A stretch of 64,000 bases of DNA. Source: Bacillus yapensis (GTDB lineage Bacteria > Bacillota > Bacilli > Bacillales > Cytobacillaceae). Below the pieces are notes generated by a model. That model made no database searches and had not been told where the DNA came from. It worked only from the letters and a program-made list of their open reading frames with translations. Of this stretch, positions 1 to 10,385 are shown in pieces. The position numbers and the translations under genes were made by a program. The stretch's first letter is position 1; each line of letters opens with the position of its first letter. The stretch is from assembly GCF_005280205.1 (NCBI RefSeq), contig NZ_SUND01000022.1, positions 1 to 64,000 of the forward strand, in the 5' to 3' direction.

Positions 1-63
1 TCATTATATATATTCTTACTCATAATAATCCTCCGCCCATATTCATTAAATCTATTGAAACAC

Positions 64-112
64 AAAAACCCCGGATAGGGGGCACTTTTTTATCAGTGTC
101 CGATATCCGGGG
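64..112 (-). terminator. Rho-independent terminator of the MscS-like gene
   Basis: Read on the minus strand, CCCCGGATA (104-112) pairs with TATCCGGGG (69-77), with further pairing inside, and is followed by five T (64-68). It lies just downstream of the MscS-like stop codon. Confidence 0.85.
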
Positions 113-147
113 TATAGTTCAGCTAAACAGTCGGTTTTCTTTCGATT

Positions 148-1416
148 TTAATAGCTTCTTTCTTCAACCAAGTCTTTGTTATTCGGTTCTTCCACCATTT
201 TTCTTAAATCAGCCCCAGATGGATTCTGGAACACTCTAAGTCCAAACTCAGGCGCCACTGCAAAAAGATGGTCGAAGATATCAGATTGCACAGCTTCATA
301 CACTGCCCACTCGACGGAATTGGTAAATGCATAGATTTCCATAGGCAACCCGTGTTCACTATGTTCCAACTGTCTAACGATTAAGCCCATATTCTGATTG
401 ATTCCTTGGTGATTTTTGAGGTAATGGCTGATATACGCTCTAAATACACCGATATTGGTAAGGGCCCTACCGTTCACAGGATTATCTCGATTGATTTGAT
501 TTTTGGCATTGTACTCGGTAATTTCTCTTTCCTTCTGAATAATGTAGTCAGAAAGGTAATGAACTTTTAAAAACTTCTCAATCATTTCCTCGCTGCAAAA
601 CGTGATACTACTGGTATCTATATACAAAGAGCGCTTGATTCGTCGGCCTCCTGAGCTTTGCATCCCTCTCCAGTTTTTAAAAGAATCGGAAGTAAGCGCA
701 TAACTGGGTATCATCGTAATTGTTTTATCGAAATTTTGAACCTTTACGGTGTTCAAAGAAATATCAATAACATCCCCATCGGCTCCATATTTTGGCATTT
801 CGATCCAGTCACCCACTCGAACCATATCATTGGCCGTCAACTGAATTCCTGCCACTAGTCCTAATAAGGAATCCTTAAAGACTAACATCAAAACGGCTGA
901 GAGAGCCCCAATACCACTTAATAGAATAAGAGGACTCTTTCCTATTAGGTTCGAGATTACTAGGATAAACCCGATCGTCATAATAATAATGTTAACTACC
1001 TGAATATATCCTTTAATCGGCTTAACCTTGGAGATTTCAAAGGTTTGATATATATCATTAAACGCATTTAGTAAACTCTGTAAAAACACTAATCCAACAA
1101 TGATTGTATAGGCAATCGCCAATTTCTCAATGGTTGATTGATAGGTTGGAAAAGTTGAAGCAAAGGAATAAATAATAATCGAAGGAACAATATGGGATAG
1201 CTTTCGGAATACTTGTCTATCCAAAATGATTTGACCCCATTTGACCTTGGACCTTGTCACAATACGAGTGATGATCCTAATCACGATTTTCTTTGAAATA
1301 AAATTGGCTACGAAACAGATAAGCCCGATTAGTATGATCTTGATGATAATCGCAAGATATTCTACTAATTTAGGATCTAATTCCATATCTAACAACATAT
1401 TATTAATGAATTGCAT
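148..1416 (-). CDS. MscS-family mechanosensitive ion channel
   Basis: This 422-residue membrane protein looks like a small-conductance mechanosensitive channel of the YbdG-like branch, which releases solutes during hypo-osmotic shock. Hydrophobic segments lie at about residues 20-40, 70-110 and 135-155, followed by the pore-helix and beta-domain region around residues 165-250 (GIGALSAVLMLVFKDSLLGL, then GDWIEMP). This GD-W-E layout after the last helix is typical of the family. A good ribosome binding site (CGGAGG) precedes the ATG. It is transcribed alone and ends at a strong terminator. The long cytoplasmic tail is also seen in YbdG-type channels. The family call is confident; the exact subfamily is inferred. 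Confidence 0.88.
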   Translation of the reverse strand: MQFINNMLLDMELDPKLVEYLAIIIKIILIGLICFVANFISKKIVIRIITRIVTRSKVKWGQIILDRQVFRKLSHIVPSIIIYSFASTFPTYQSTIEKLAIAYTIIVGLVFLQSLLNAFNDIYQTFEISKVKPIKGYIQVVNIIIMTIGFILVISNLIGKSPLILLSGIGALSAVLMLVFKDSLLGLVAGIQLTANDMVRVGDWIEMPKYGADGDVIDISLNTVKVQNFDKTITMIPSYALTSDSFKNWRGMQSSGGRRIKRSLYIDTSSITFCSEEMIEKFLKVHYLSDYIIQKEREITEYNAKNQINRDNPVNGRALTNIGVFRAYISHYLKNHQGINQNMGLIVRQLEHSEHGLPMEIYAFTNSVEWAVYEAVQSDIFDHLFAVAPEFGLRVFQNPSGADLRKMVEEPNNKDLVEERSY

Positions 1417-1891
1417 TTGTACTCCTCCGTTTTCACTTGCATCATAAGCAACTTTACGAAGAAAATATCTAGACTGTCAATTCCTACTTTATCAATCACG
1501 AAAAAATGAATCATTAGCCCCTGAGTTGCAACGATTTCGTTCGCTAGGATTAGGAAAATAGAAGTGCGCCTGCATGGCAGAAAACGCTAAAAAGGCAGCA
1601 TCCCATGAAAATTAATTCCCTTTTAATAAACGAGTGCGCCACATCTGTAGACTGCCTGAAATAGACAATCTTGATGTGGCAACCATAAGCTATGGCAAGG
1701 TCTACCATAGTTATTTAAGAAACAAAAAATAGACAAGAGACCGATACTTATCTCTCGCCTTTGATTTTGTTTAAATCCTCATACTCAACTTTCGGTACGG
1801 GGTCTTCTCCGTCTATATAACACAAAACAAAATTCTCATCCAATCCACCAAGCTAGTTCATGTTAATAAATACAAATCTTTTATACTATCA
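1417..1891. other. 475-bp intergenic region with small hairpins and a gene remnant
   Basis: No intact gene is visible. The stretch holds two short inverted repeats: CCACATC...GATGTGG around 1640-1680 and CTATGG...CCATAG around 1690-1712. It also holds a 34-codon open stretch without a start codon (annotated separately). I cannot assign a function to it. Confidence 0.5.
1748..1852 (-). pseudogene. C-terminal gene remnant without start codon
   Basis: Reading 1852 to 1748 on the minus strand gives about 34 protein-like codons (including YIDGEDPVPKVEYEDLNKIK) ending in TAA. An in-frame TAG stands immediately upstream and there is no usable start. The composition looks coding, but the source gene is unknown. 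It may equally be chance, so confidence is low. Confidence 0.3.
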
Positions 1892-3166
1892 TTAACTTAG
1901 TTTGAACTTATTTACTTGTTGATCGATTTGCTGTATAGCCATCGTATTGTCAGATCCGACCTTTTCAAGAATTTCCAAAGTTTCTTTTTGCGTATTCATA
2001 AGTGTAAAGATATCATTTGTTTCATCTGCTAAGACATTAGAATTCGAGGAAACCTCATGTATACTCGCGGATACTTCCTCACTTCCTGCTGCTATTTCTT
2101 CAGCAATCGCAGAAATCTCTTCAATTTCACTTGTAATTTTATCAATCAGGATGGTGATTTTATCAAAACTATCCGATGTCGTATCTACTATTCTCGTACC
2201 CTCTGCTACTTCTGTTTGACTTGTCTCCATTGAAGAAACCGTTTGATTCGTTTGAGTCTGGATTTTACTAACCAACGTGGTTATTTTTTCTGCAGAGCTA
2301 GATGTTTCCTGCGCCAGTTTCCCTACTTCATTTGCCACTACAGCAAATCCTCTTCCCTGTTCTCCCGCTCGGGCGGCCTCGATAGAAGCATTTAAAGAAA
2401 GTAAGTTAGTTTGTTCTGCAATTTGTTTAATTGTATGAACAATTTGCCCAATGGAAGTAGAGTCACTTTGTAATTCTTTGATAGATTGATTTAATTCATA
2501 CATAGATGACGAAATAGATTCCATTTGGTTTTTTAATTGTTGAATTACCTTTTTACCTTCATTTGACTCTATAAGGGTAAGCTGGCTATTTTCAGCAATA
2601 GAAGATGTGGAATCTGCTACTTTCGAAATACCAGCAGCCATCTCTTCAATGGCACTTGTTGTTTCTAATGAATTTTGCATTTGGGTAGTCATGGACTGAT
2701 TGACATGTTTAACCACTTCAAAAATTTGTTCAGACCCTTTGTTTGTTTCCACTACAGCTTTCTCTGCATGTAGGGAGGACTCACTTAGGTATTCTGAATA
2801 TACTTTCGTTTCTTCAATAATAGTTAACCAACTTGTTGAAAGATTATTTAAAGATGAAGCAATGGAAGATAGGCTACCAGCCTTCTTTTCATCCGTTTGA
2901 TAAGTAAGATCCTTCTGATTTAGTTTTTCAATATGTTCATTAATCGTTTGAATCGGTTTGAGGTACTTCGCGTAATTGCGAGTTGATGAAATAATACCAA
3001 CCACCATTCCGAGACTAATATTCAAAATGTAAACCGTGGCAGCATCCTTCCCAGTTAACCCAACTAAAGTGACTGTTAGAAATGATATCAGCCCCACTCC
3101 AATAAATACGGTTACCAAAGTCGTAATAAAGTATTTTACATTTACTTTTTTATTATCCGTTTTCAT
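1892..3166 (-). CDS. Methyl-accepting chemotaxis protein (short, no periplasmic domain)
   Basis: This is a chemoreceptor that would signal through CheA/CheW. The start chosen is the ATG at 3166 because AAAGGAG lies 6 nt before it; an upstream in-frame start at 3226 lacks a ribosome binding site. The 424-residue protein opens with two close transmembrane segments (about residues 10-35 and 41-62) with almost no extracellular loop. A short HAMP-like stretch and a long coiled-coil signalling domain follow. The hairpin tip is recognisable ([20 protein letters not shown], then [15 protein letters not shown]). The lack of a ligand domain suggests it senses a membrane or cytoplasmic state. No C-terminal CheR-binding pentapeptide is seen. 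Confidence 0.9.
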   Translation of the reverse strand: MKTDNKKVNVKYFITTLVTVFIGVGLISFLTVTLVGLTGKDAATVYILNISLGMVVGIISSTRNYAKYLKPIQTINEHIEKLNQKDLTYQTDEKKAGSLSSIASSLNNLSTSWLTIIEETKVYSEYLSESSLHAEKAVVETNKGSEQIFEVVKHVNQSMTTQMQNSLETTSAIEEMAAGISKVADSTSSIAENSQLTLIESNEGKKVIQQLKNQMESISSSMYELNQSIKELQSDSTSIGQIVHTIKQIAEQTNLLSLNASIEAARAGEQGRGFAVVANEVGKLAQETSSSAEKITTLVSKIQTQTNQTVSSMETSQTEVAEGTRIVDTTSDSFDKITILIDKITSEIEEISAIAEEIAAGSEEVSASIHEVSSNSNVLADETNDIFTLMNTQKETLEILEKVGSDNTMAIQQIDQQVNKFKLS

Positions 3167-3289
3167 GTTATCTCCTTTATTGAATGAATTTAAAATCGGA
3201 AGTTGTATGTAGTTGTTTCCTTTCATCCTGATGCCAACGATATTAGGTAAGTTTTCAATAAGATAAATCCTGTTCTCTAAAGACCTACA

Positions 3290-4354
3290 CTATTTACTTC
3301 TCTCTATTACTGCATCACATTTTACGATCATAACATTGAGAAATTCCATTAAATCTATATCATAAAACTCTTCTTTGCTTAGCTTTTTCCCATTGCCATT
3401 TATAAAAATCCTTACTTTTGGTCGTTGTGGATGTAGCTTATTATGGCCCACCACTACCCCTGTCTCTCCCGAATTAAGAATGACAGTAACCCCTATTGGA
3501 TAAATGGCCACAGAGTTTTTAAAGGCATCTACCACAGCTTCATCATAACGAGTAAATGTTCTGGCTAAAATCACTTCCATTGCTTCATGGGGGAGCAAAA
3601 ACTTTTTTGTAACTAGATGATCGAAGGCTTCAGCTACACTGATAATTTTCGCAAAACGGTGAATTTCACTCCCTTTTATCCCTCTTGGAAAACCAGTTCC
3701 ATCCACGTTTTCATGGTGCTGATAGGCACAGTGAGCGATAAGTAGGTTGAACTCCGGCTCTCTTCGAAGTAAATGAAAGCCGGTCTCCGGATGCGCTTCC
3801 CATGAACCTTCACTCTCTGTCTGTGTTTTTCCAATGTCATGAAAAAGTGCACCAATTCCTAATACTTCTATTTCATCCTGTTTTAAACCTAAATATTTTC
3901 CCATGCAAATTGAATAAAGACTGGTATTGATGCTATGCTCGAAAAATTCATCACTTGTTGTTTGCATATGGCTGAGCATATTCAATAAATATTTTGAATC
4001 CATCAATTCTTTCATGATTCGATCAAAGACACTGGTAAGATTTCTAATAGTGGTCGCTCGAGCAATATTTGTGTTCTTTCCTATCTTGTTCTCTTTAATA
4101 GCAGTAAAAACATCGTTCAGTTTTTTTGTTGTTTCAAAACGAAGCTGGGGTGAAATGTTATCATTTACCTCTCCGATGTCGTCCGTAATCTCAGATTTAA
4201 CATAAAGATGATTGATTTTTTTCTCTTTCAGCCTTCGAATAAAAGAATTTGAAAGAGTGCTTCCCTCATTAAGCAAAACCCGATTATTTTCATCAAAAAT
4301 AGGCCTAGCAAGGATCAGGCCTTCTTCACAATTATTAAGAGAAACAAGTCGCAT
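3290..4354 (-). CDS. HD-GYP domain protein (putative c-di-GMP phosphodiesterase)
   Basis: The 354-residue protein has an N-terminal segment of about 100 residues like that found in many Bacillus HD-GYP proteins, then an HD-GYP domain. Visible metal-binding motifs are H140, HD at 172-173 (FHDIGKT), and HHE at 213-215 leading into DGTGFP. GFP replaces the canonical GYP. HD-GYP enzymes hydrolyse cyclic dinucleotides; the Tyr-to-Phe change is common and does not by itself argue against activity. The start is supported by CGGAGGATAAC before ATG. The chemoreceptor gene lies downstream on the same strand, so both may belong to one motility or signalling group. Confidence 0.85.
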   Translation of the reverse strand: MRLVSLNNCEEGLILARPIFDENNRVLLNEGSTLSNSFIRRLKEKKINHLYVKSEITDDIGEVNDNISPQLRFETTKKLNDVFTAIKENKIGKNTNIARATTIRNLTSVFDRIMKELMDSKYLLNMLSHMQTTSDEFFEHSINTSLYSICMGKYLGLKQDEIEVLGIGALFHDIGKTQTESEGSWEAHPETGFHLLRREPEFNLLIAHCAYQHHENVDGTGFPRGIKGSEIHRFAKIISVAEAFDHLVTKKFLLPHEAMEVILARTFTRYDEAVVDAFKNSVAIYPIGVTVILNSGETGVVVGHNKLHPQRPKVRIFINGNGKKLSKEEFYDIDLMEFLNVMIVKCDAVIERSK

Positions 4355-4834
4355 GTTATCCTCCGCAATTGGTAATGTAAGCTCAAAATTCCAATATTTT
4401 ATAATTTTAGTATAGTACTTTAGTAATATGATTGAAAGAATTAAATTTTAATAATATTTACAATTTTAATAACAAATATTCCAATAATATTATTCCAAGA
4501 ACTTTTCCTTCCTTCACTGCTATGCATTCCATATGTGTCAAGTCTATAAGGCAGCACATGGCATGTTGATGAGTTAACGCTTTTTAATCAAGAACTCAAC
4601 CATTTCTTTCATCTTTTGTACAACTATTCCCACTTAGGAAAACCTCATATCTTACATCCTGGTTCAGTTGTATAATTGACTTAGGCTATTGTGATACACC
4701 ATTTAAAAGAGGCGGAAATCCATTACCTCCAAAAACCGAATTGCATTTTCACAAAATAAATAACTTCAGGATAGAAAAAACAGTCTAAATCTAGTAAGAT
4801 ATCCACATGTGACAATAGATAAGGGGTTAAGAAA
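4355..4834. other. 480-bp intergenic region between divergent genes
   Basis: This A/T-rich stretch separates the HD-GYP gene (minus) from the ABC-F gene (plus) and must hold both promoters. I see no convincing sigma-A pair, no conserved hairpin and no coding remnant. Confidence 0.4.
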
Positions 4835-6388
4835 ATGAGCGTATTAAACGTACAAAATTTAAGTCACGGTTTCGGTGACCGTGCAATTTTTAATAATGTG
4901 TCTTTTCGACTTTTAAAAGGAGAGCACGTTGGACTAGTCGGTGCAAATGGTGAAGGTAAGTCTACTTTCATGAATATCGTTACTGGGAAGCTGCAACCCG
5001 ACGAAGGAAAAGTGGAGTGGTCACGAAAAGTTCGTGTTGGTTACTTAGATCAGCATGCTGTACTTCAAAAAGGGACTACGATGCGTGATGCTTTGAGTTC
5101 TGCTTTCCAATATCTTTTTGATGCTGAATCAGAAATCAATGAACTTTATGGAAAAATGGGTGATGAAGGCGCAGATATCGATGCCTTACTTGCTGAAGTT
5201 GGAGAGCTACAAGAAACGCTAGACAGTAATGATTTTTATCAAATTAATTCAAAAGTGGAAGAAGTTGCTCGTGGTCTAGGATTAGATGCTGTTGGACTCG
5301 ATCGAGATGTAGATGATCTTAGCGGTGGTCAACGTACGAAGGTATTACTAGCTAAGCTTTTGCTTGAAAAGCCCGAAATTCTTTTACTAGATGAGCCTAC
5401 GAACTATTTGGATGAACAGCATATCGAATGGCTGAAGCGCTATTTACAGGAATATGAGAATGCATTTATCTTAATTTCACATGATATTCCATTCTTGAAT
5501 AATGTTGTTAACTTGATCTACCACATGGAAAACCAAGAGTTGAATCGTTATGCTGGTGACTATGATAACTTCGTAAAAATACATGAAATGAAGAAACAAC
5601 AACTAGAGTCTGCTTACAAGCGTCAGCAACAAGAAATCGCTGATTTGAAAGATTTCGTTGCTCGTAACAAGGCAAGTGTTGCAACTCGTAACATGGCAAT
5701 GTCCCGTCAGAAGAAGCTCGACAAAATGGAAGTTATTGAATTGGGGAAAGAGAAGCCGAAACCAGAATTTAACTTCAAAGAAGCTCGTGCAGCAAGCCGT
5801 TATATTTTCGAGGCTGAAGATCTGGTTATTGGTTATAACGAACCACTTTCTCGTCCTTTAAATTTGAAAATGGAACGCGGACAAAAGATTGCATTTGTTG
5901 GGGCAAACGGTATTGGTAAGTCTACTCTTTTAAAAAGTATTCTCGGGTTGATTAAACCGATTTCAGGGAAAGTGGAACGCGGTGAATATCAACACATCGG
6001 TTACTTCGAACAGGAAGTGAAAGAGTCTAACTACAACACTTGTATCGAAGAGATTTGGAGCGAGTTCCCTAGTATGAATCAGGCTGAAGTCCGCGCTGCT
6101 CTTGCAAAATGTGGATTAACGACGAAACATATTGAAAGCAAAGTCGAAGTCCTTTCTGGTGGAGAAAAAGCCAAAGTTCGTTTGTGTAAAATTATTAACA
6201 CAGAAACCAATATATTAATTCTAGATGAGCCTACCAACCACTTAGATGTGGACGCAAAAGAAGAATTAAAGCGTGCTTTAAAGGCATATCGCGGAAGTAT
6301 CTTAATGGTATCCCACGAACCTGATTTCTATCGTGAAATTGCAACCGATATTTGGAATTGTGAGGATTGGACAACGAAAGTATTTTAA
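4835..6388 (+). CDS. yfmM: ABC-F family ATPase (YfmM-like)
   Basis: This is a soluble ABC-F protein of 517 residues with two ATPase domains and no membrane segments. Family members act on the ribosome as translation factors or antibiotic-protection proteins. Domain 1 has Walker A GANGEGKST (36-44), signature LSGGQ (162-166) and DEPT (186-189). A charged linker of the P-site tRNA interaction motif type spans about 245-320. Domain 2 has GANGIGKST (356-364) and LSGGE. Length and sequence resemble B. subtilis YfmM (about 518 aa), and the symbol rests on that recollection. It is monocistronic with its own terminator. Confidence 0.85.
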   Translation: MSVLNVQNLSHGFGDRAIFNNVSFRLLKGEHVGLVGANGEGKSTFMNIVTGKLQPDEGKVEWSRKVRVGYLDQHAVLQKGTTMRDALSSAFQYLFDAESEINELYGKMGDEGADIDALLAEVGELQETLDSNDFYQINSKVEEVARGLGLDAVGLDRDVDDLSGGQRTKVLLAKLLLEKPEILLLDEPTNYLDEQHIEWLKRYLQEYENAFILISHDIPFLNNVVNLIYHMENQELNRYAGDYDNFVKIHEMKKQQLESAYKRQQQEIADLKDFVARNKASVATRNMAMSRQKKLDKMEVIELGKEKPKPEFNFKEARAASRYIFEAEDLVIGYNEPLSRPLNLKMERGQKIAFVGANGIGKSTLLKSILGLIKPISGKVERGEYQHIGYFEQEVKESNYNTCIEEIWSEFPSMNQAEVRAALAKCGLTTKHIESKVEVLSGGEKAKVRLCKIINTETNILILDEPTNHLDVDAKEELKRALKAYRGSILMVSHEPDFYREIATDIWNCEDWTTKVF

Positions 6389-6398
6389 ATAATTACTG

Positions 6399-6442
6399 AG
6401 GGGTACCCAATGAATAAAATTTCACTTGGGCACCCCTTTTTT
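6399..6442 (+). terminator. Terminator of the ABC-F gene
   Basis: GGGGTACCCAA (6400-6410) pairs with TTGGGCACCCC (6426-6436) and is followed by TTTTTT. It sits 11 nt after the stop codon. Confidence 0.9.
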
Positions 6443-6461
6443 GCATTGCAGTATTACAAAA

Positions 6462-7103
6462 TTATCCCTTATTGTTCAGCAATAAATCATTCATATCTTT
6501 CCAATGATATACCTTTACTTTACCAAATGGATTTTTTGCTGCGTAGATCATTGCTCTTGCAATGTTTTTTGCTTCCAGCCCTTTATAACGGCTTACTCTT
6601 CCTATGAAAAATGGGTTAAGCACTCTCCATAATGCCATCATGATTTTTTCTACCAGATGAAACTCCCCGCGGTTCCCCATAATCATGGATGGACGGAAGA
6701 TATGGGTATGCTCAAAATCCAATGCAATCAAATCTCGCTCAATTTCACCTTTGATTTTCACATAGGACATTCGTGAATGTATGCTAGCACCTACTGCAGT
6801 AACCACGAATACGGATTTCGCACCCTTTTCTTTGGCGATTTGTGCAGCAAGAACCGGATAATCATGATCAATCTGTGGTGTTGTCCCACCAAGAGTAATG
6901 AACACTTCATCCGCCTCAATCTGATCCTTCAAGTCAGGCAAAGTATTAAAATCCCCGATTAGTATCTTTAGCTTTGGATGGTGGACAGGCAAGTTCCTAC
7001 GAACAATGGCCGTTACTTGCAAATATTCATCATTCATCAACAATTGTTCCAGAAGATTAGATCCTAAAAACCCACTCGCTCCAAAAATGACAGCTTTTTT
7101 CAT
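6462..7103 (-). CDS. NAD(P)-binding epimerase/oxidoreductase-like protein
   Basis: This 213-residue atypical short-chain dehydrogenase has an N-terminal Rossmann motif (GASGFLG, residues 8-14) and the layout of HTATIP2/YraR-type NAD(P)-binding proteins. Further features are FITLGGTT near residue 70, a TAVGAS segment near 103 and a YVKIKGEIE segment, in which Tyr and Lys form a plausible YxxxK-like pair. The substrate is unknown. The protein starts after GAGGAGG and converges on the ABC-F gene. Its stop codon at 6462 lies just beyond the ABC-F terminator. Confidence 0.75.
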   Translation of the reverse strand: MKKAVIFGASGFLGSNLLEQLLMNDEYLQVTAIVRRNLPVHHPKLKILIGDFNTLPDLKDQIEADEVFITLGGTTPQIDHDYPVLAAQIAKEKGAKSVFVVTAVGASIHSRMSYVKIKGEIERDLIALDFEHTHIFRPSMIMGNRGEFHLVEKIMMALWRVLNPFFIGRVSRYKGLEAKNIARAMIYAAKNPFGKVKVYHWKDMNDLLLNNKG

Positions 7104-7200
7104 CTTAACAACTTTCTCCTCCTCTCACAATAATCCCTACTTGTTCGATGGCTTGCCTAGCCTCAGGGATGGGAAAACAATTAGGAAGGATCGCTAGCTC

Positions 7201-9048
7201 CTAAGAAATAAATTCTAATAACAGTTTTTTCATCTCATCACCATGATCCGTTATTTCCTTTACATTCCAATCGTCATTTAGCTTAGCCAGTTTTTCCATT
7301 AACTCAAATTTCAAACTCTGACTCGTTGAGCTGAATTCTTTGATTTTTGCGATTGGCATTAGATTTGAACGAAGTGAGTTATGTCCCCTTGCCATGATAC
7401 AAAGGTTGCCAAAGTTATTAAGAGATTCATCATCGAGTCGTTCATGATTTTCAGCCTGATTAGGATTTTGAGGGTAAAAGTGTTCGACTGAATTTCGATA
7501 CTTAAATTCAAAGTCACTCGCTTTAATTCGATGTTTCTTGCCCTCAATTACTTGTTGATACCAAAGTACAAAATCTAAGAAATTAAAAACATAGTTTGGC
7601 GTATGAACACCTTTATCAAAAAATGTACCGTCAACAGTCACAGCTCTAAACCGCTCTTTTGCGAAATCAAGCAATTGATTTACAAGCTGTTTCTCATCAT
7701 CTTTATTATCAATCCATGAGTTCAAAATTCTTAAAATACCAAAAAGGAAGCTTTTATAGATTTGGCGCGGATCTGTCACTTGAAACATGGACTCAATTTT
7801 GACCACAATTTCTTGCGTAGCCTCATCCCCATGAAAAGTATTACGTGGTGATAATTTATTACCACTTTTGCTTGGCAATTTATACGGTTTATGCAAACTC
7901 CAATTGGAGTCATCATCTGTAGCATCATTTAAATTATCCGTTTTGATGACATAATTATCAAAAACATACCGTGTTTTCAACAGCATGTATACAAAACCTT
8001 CAACATCTTTAGCGTCCTTAATATGTGTTTCGAACTGTTCAACTAACTTCTTGTCATCCAGAGAGATTCCCTTAGACTCATTTTCCCATTTAAACCCTTC
8101 AACATTGAACAATTTCAACACATGCAACAGGAAGTTAGGAAAATTAATAATGGAATGGTATCTTCCAGTATCATCGTCATCTTTTTGTGATTTCTTATTT
8201 TGGCCTTTGTCTGAATCTCCCAAATGAATAATATCATCAATTGTTATAGAGCCTGAGAACGAGTTATCGTTTTCGTTGACTTCTTCAAATACTTTTTTTA
8301 TTGAAAAATAATCCTTTGGAATAAAATCGTCCCATTTTTCGCCAAAAATCTTCTCACGAATAATTGGGTTAAAGCCAATTTGTACATATTTATCTAATCG
8401 CTGACAGGCGTTCCAGACTTCAGCAATAACCTTTCGACCCATTTCATCCGCTCCATCTAGTCTTCCTAACAAATGAGCTTTCACAATTTCATGCTTTTCA
8501 AGTTGCTCCCCACGGTTATTCATGATCTCAAAATAATGGTTAAGATCCGTATCTTTTGGCAATTCATTTTTGATCAGAATCACATTATCGATCAAGTACC
8601 GAAAATATCGTTCGTTATATTTTTCGTTATTTAACTTCTTTTTCAAGATTCGATATCCATCGACTAATTCATTCGATTCATCGAATACTTTCTCATTATT
8701 CTTTTTTAACTGCCGAAAAATATCAGTTGAGCGTTTCCGACTTTCAAAATGAAGATTAACGTGAATGTCCTCAACTAAATCTTTATAGTTAGATTCATTT
8801 TTTAGATAACAGATGAGTAATGACAATGTTGTTAATCGTTGCTGCCCATCAATGACGTTTTCCAAATCATCATGATCTTTGTGAACGACAAGTGAACCAA
8901 TATAATAATTGTGATTACTATCAAGAGAATAATCATAAATGTCATCTACAAGAGTTTCTATTTCCTTATCGCTCCATGCGTATGCTCTTTGATAGATAGG
9001 AATGCTGTAGTTCCCGGTAAATATATCCCTAATACTAAAATCTTTCAT
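7201..9048 (-). CDS. DUF262/DUF1524 protein (GmrSD-like nuclease)
   Basis: The 615-residue protein combines an N-terminal DUF262 domain (ParB/Srx-like fold; IPIYQRAYAW at 16-25, DGQQR at 67-71) with a C-terminal DUF1524 HNH-like nuclease domain (SVEHFYPQ with His about 523, then NLxxMxxxxNSxxSN at about 548-562). This is the architecture of GmrSD-type modification-dependent restriction enzymes. In those, DUF262 uses NTP and DUF1524 cuts modified DNA. It is the second gene of a pair: its ATG overlaps the stop of the upstream DUF262 gene (ATGA). Restriction of modified phage DNA is inferred from the family. Confidence 0.85.
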   Translation of the reverse strand: MKDFSIRDIFTGNYSIPIYQRAYAWSDKEIETLVDDIYDYSLDSNHNYYIGSLVVHKDHDDLENVIDGQQRLTTLSLLICYLKNESNYKDLVEDIHVNLHFESRKRSTDIFRQLKKNNEKVFDESNELVDGYRILKKKLNNEKYNERYFRYLIDNVILIKNELPKDTDLNHYFEIMNNRGEQLEKHEIVKAHLLGRLDGADEMGRKVIAEVWNACQRLDKYVQIGFNPIIREKIFGEKWDDFIPKDYFSIKKVFEEVNENDNSFSGSITIDDIIHLGDSDKGQNKKSQKDDDDTGRYHSIINFPNFLLHVLKLFNVEGFKWENESKGISLDDKKLVEQFETHIKDAKDVEGFVYMLLKTRYVFDNYVIKTDNLNDATDDDSNWSLHKPYKLPSKSGNKLSPRNTFHGDEATQEIVVKIESMFQVTDPRQIYKSFLFGILRILNSWIDNKDDEKQLVNQLLDFAKERFRAVTVDGTFFDKGVHTPNYVFNFLDFVLWYQQVIEGKKHRIKASDFEFKYRNSVEHFYPQNPNQAENHERLDDESLNNFGNLCIMARGHNSLRSNLMPIAKIKEFSSTSQSLKFELMEKLAKLNDDWNVKEITDHGDEMKKLLLEFIS

Positions 9049-10385
9049 TCGTTACCACCTTTAAAGTATAAGCTATGTACTTCCCCATATTTATCTTTCA
9101 ATTTATTTGCATTCTTAAGTTTTTCTCGACTTGCCGATATTTCAAAATGAAGGACATCGCTAATGGAATACGATTCATTTATGTGATTAAAAAAGTTAGC
9201 AACTCCCGACTCACTATCAAGTACAAATTTATTAATCGTTTTCTTTTGCACTTGCTCGAAATTGAAACGGGGATAAAACGCATATTTAAAACTTATTTTT
9301 TCAATCGACTCTAGTTCTTTATAAGAAAATTTATCTACTAAATATAACAAAGTGGTCTTAAACAAAGAATTTACATATCGGAAATACTTACTTTTATCCA
9401 AACGGTTGATCAACTGAACAATCTCAGTTGCTTCTGTTGCACTTTGTTTTTCCCCTTCTAGACATCCTAAACGTTTAGCTAACGAATAATAATAGTCTAC
9501 AAATTTAAAGAAGTACTCCCCATTAATCATTGGCTGATCAATCTGGAAAGGATAGTTCAAAGGAGGCATCGCATTAAATTTAATCATCGTTTGATTTTGC
9601 CTATTATACATATCTACAAAATTCTTAGCCATTAATAGCGATTTTGACCAATTATTATGTTTGTTATCATCAGCTTCACTTACACCCTTGAACAAATCAA
9701 TATCATTATTCGTGAAACCTGCATCTTTAACAGTTTTATTTCTTGACCACTGTTTAATCCGAAAGAAATAATCAGAAAATAGGATGTAGATATGCTCAGG
9801 TTTAATGTTTTCCCATAACGCAACCATCTCTAATTTTTTCTCTTCGTTTCCTGTTAATTCTCGCAAATGATAGGCCTTTAATAAATCAGTAGGATACAAG
9901 GCTTTCCCACGGTTATTGGATGAGTCAAATAATTGAAATGCCTCGTCCAATTTATTCAATTCCAAAACTAAAACTGTACAATTCTCTAAAAAATAGTCTT
10001 CAAGAATATCTTTTACTTTAGGATTTCGCTCGAAATATTCTGCAATGATTTTGAAATTATTTTTGACATTTTCCATTGTTTTTTCGTGCTTTGGAATTTC
10101 CAGTTTAATTAGTTTATGGGTATCCTTAGACTTTAAAAATCTAGAAATAAGCAGGCTCGTGATAATCCGTTGTTGCCCATCAACAATATCTAATTTCTCA
10201 TTCTTATGTAAAATGATGGTTCCTATTCGATATTCAGGATACTTAGAGAACTTGACGACATCATCTAGAAGCTGGACAACATTCTTTGCGGTCCATGTGT
10301 ATGGTCTTTGATATTCTGGAATAAACAAATTAAATTCTAACAATTCCTTTATGTTTATTACGGAAGTTTTTACTTGTTGGCTCAT
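9045..10385 (-). CDS. DUF262-only protein, partner of the downstream DUF262/DUF1524 gene
   Basis: The 446-residue protein begins with a DUF262 domain (IPEYQRPYTW at 22-31, DGQQR at 69-73, and a later FDSSNNRGKAL segment typical of the family). I see no EH-P nuclease motif, so the C-terminal HNH half appears to be missing or diverged. It is co-translated with the next gene through a 4-nt ATGA overlap. One partner with the nuclease and one without suggests a hetero-complex. Alternatively this one is a regulatory or sensing subunit. A TATAAT-like box lies upstream at 10494-10499, but I see no good -35. Confidence 0.8.
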   Translation of the reverse strand: MSQQVKTSVINIKELLEFNLFIPEYQRPYTWTAKNVVQLLDDVVKFSKYPEYRIGTIILHKNEKLDIVDGQQRIITSLLISRFLKSKDTHKLIKLEIPKHEKTMENVKNNFKIIAEYFERNPKVKDILEDYFLENCTVLVLELNKLDEAFQLFDSSNNRGKALYPTDLLKAYHLRELTGNEEKKLEMVALWENIKPEHIYILFSDYFFRIKQWSRNKTVKDAGFTNNDIDLFKGVSEADDNKHNNWSKSLLMAKNFVDMYNRQNQTMIKFNAMPPLNYPFQIDQPMINGEYFFKFVDYYYSLAKRLGCLEGEKQSATEATEIVQLINRLDKSKYFRYVNSLFKTTLLYLVDKFSYKELESIEKISFKYAFYPRFNFEQVQKKTINKFVLDSESGVANFFNHINESYSISDVLHFEISASREKLKNANKLKDKYGEVHSLYFKGGNE

